64,000 nt of DNA from Mesorhizobium sp. (GTDB lineage Bacteria > Pseudomonadota > Alphaproteobacteria > Rhizobiales > Rhizobiaceae). The position numbers and the translations under genes were made by a program. The stretch is taken from the NCBI RefSeq assembly GCF_024710845.1, contig NZ_JANJTZ010000028.1, positions 1 to 64,000 on the forward strand. Direction: 5' to 3'. The notes beneath the pieces were generated by a model. That model did not search any database and was not told the origin of the DNA. It was given only the letters and a program-made list of their open reading frames with translations. Below are positions 63,497-64,000 of the stretch, piece after piece; positions within the stretch are counted from its first letter, which is position 1; each line of letters starts with the position of its first letter.

Positions 63497-64000
63497 TCAG
63501 AAACGTTGCGGCGAGAACGGTGAAAGGTCGATGGCGGTCGCGTTGCCTGCGACGAGGTCGTGGATGAGGCGGCCGGTAGCGGCGGCCTGCGTCAGGCCGA
63601 GATGGCCGTGGCCGAAGGCGTAGAAGACGTTGGGAGATCGGCTGGATCGGCCGATGACGGGCAGCGAATCCGGCATTGACGGGCGATAGCCCATCCACTC
63701 GCGGCCGCCCTCGGTCTTCAGGCCTGGCAGGAAGCGCCTGGCTTTCTCTAGCATCGCCTTGGAGCGCGCATAGTTGGGCGGCAGTTTCAGCCCACCGAGT
63801 TCGACCGCGCCGCCGACGCGAAGCCCGGTCGAGAGCGGCGTGATGACGAAGCCGTGGCCGGAAAAGATCAGCTGCCGCTTGACGTCGAAGGCATCGGCGG
63901 GAAGCGTCGTGTTATAGCCCCGCTCGGTTTCGAGCGGGATCCGGTCGCCGAATACGCCCGCCAGACGATGCGACCAGGCTCCGGCGGCGATGACGAGCTT
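63497..64000 (-). CDS. FAD-dependent D-amino-acid (D-hydroxyproline) dehydrogenase, C-terminal part
   Basis: The last 167 residues of a DAO-family flavoenzyme are in the window; the rest lies beyond 64000. Visible are KLVIAAGAWSHRLAG, ETERGYNTTLP, VGGAVELGG and the C-terminal FAD-binding end MPDSLPVIGRSSRSPNVFYAFGHGHLGLTQAAATGRLIHDLVAG. Because hydroxyproline epimerase follows, it probably oxidises cis-4-hydroxy-D-proline to pyrroline-4-hydroxy-2-carboxylate (HypO-like). DadA-type enzymes are the alternative. Confidence 0.9.
   Translation of the reverse strand, partial: KLVIAAGAWSHRLAGVFGDRIPLETERGYNTTLPADAFDVKRQLIFSGHGFVITPLSTGLRVGGAVELGGLKLPPNYARSKAMLEKARRFLPGLKTEGGREWMGYRPSMPDSLPVIGRSSRSPNVFYAFGHGHLGLTQAAATGRLIHDLVAGNATAIDLSPFSPQRF

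Overview
The window is high-GC DNA from an alphaproteobacterium of the order Hyphomicrobiales (Rhizobiales), most like Mesorhizobium and its relatives. The evidence is a GapR homologue, a DUF1013/TrcR-type regulator, a fused SecDF, two DUF465 genes beside purEK-rpmJ, a pyk-DUF1036-DUF1244 neighbourhood, and palindromic intergenic repeats of the kind common in this group. The genes are chromosomal in character. I found no tRNA, rRNA, CRISPR array, prophage or intact transposon.

Layout. 0-4 kb: the end of a membrane protein, an intergenic repeat, modB and modA (no modC beside them), then an ArsR-SRPBCC-DUF1801 operon with a clear operator. 4-16.3 kb: mixed metabolic and regulatory genes, including a VWA protein, mmsA with its LysR gene, an HTH/DUF2975 pair, an SDR-SnoaL operon facing an HxlR regulator, a GntR regulator facing a DapA-family lyase across a duplicated operator, a PhnA-like protein and a GDSL hydrolase. 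16.4-22.9 kb: prpE, then a complete BigR-type reactive-sulfur operon (DUF2892, two YeeE/YedE halves, Blh dioxygenase, DUF442 sulfurtransferase, SulP). 23-26.4 kb: an SDR gene, a tiny DUF1127-like gene, a VOC-WYL regulator pair behind a perfect 40-nt hairpin, and trcR.

26.7-31.9 kb is an accessory surface-polysaccharide island with partly lower GC. It holds a methyltransferase broken by an in-frame TGA, two sulfotransferase-type genes, and a glycosyltransferase fragment joined out of frame to the C-terminal end of a rhamnan-synthesis RgpF-like gene. It looks like a decaying island set among housekeeping genes.

32.3-47 kb is core genome: quinone oxidoreductase, DUF1192, MAPEG, an MFS transporter, two DUF465 genes, purE-purK, ribosomal L36, a TPR protein, an alpha/beta hydrolase, pyk, DUF1036, N-formylglutamate amidohydrolase, DUF1244, gapR and secDF. 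47-56 kb: an MFS exporter with a LacI-type operator, an SDR/LysR divergent pair, an O-antigen acyltransferase, and pyruvate carboxylase. 56-64 kb: a branched-chain amino-acid ABC operon (livH-M-G-F, DUF6867, livJ) whose LivG carries an extra C-terminal helix-hairpin-helix domain, then 4-hydroxyproline 2-epimerase and the C-terminal part of a D-hydroxyproline dehydrogenase-like FAD enzyme.

No wholly new defence or mobile system is evident. The most interesting items are the LivG-HHH fusion, the decayed polysaccharide island, the perfect hairpin before the VOC/WYL pair, the compact sulfur operon, and several well-defined operators.
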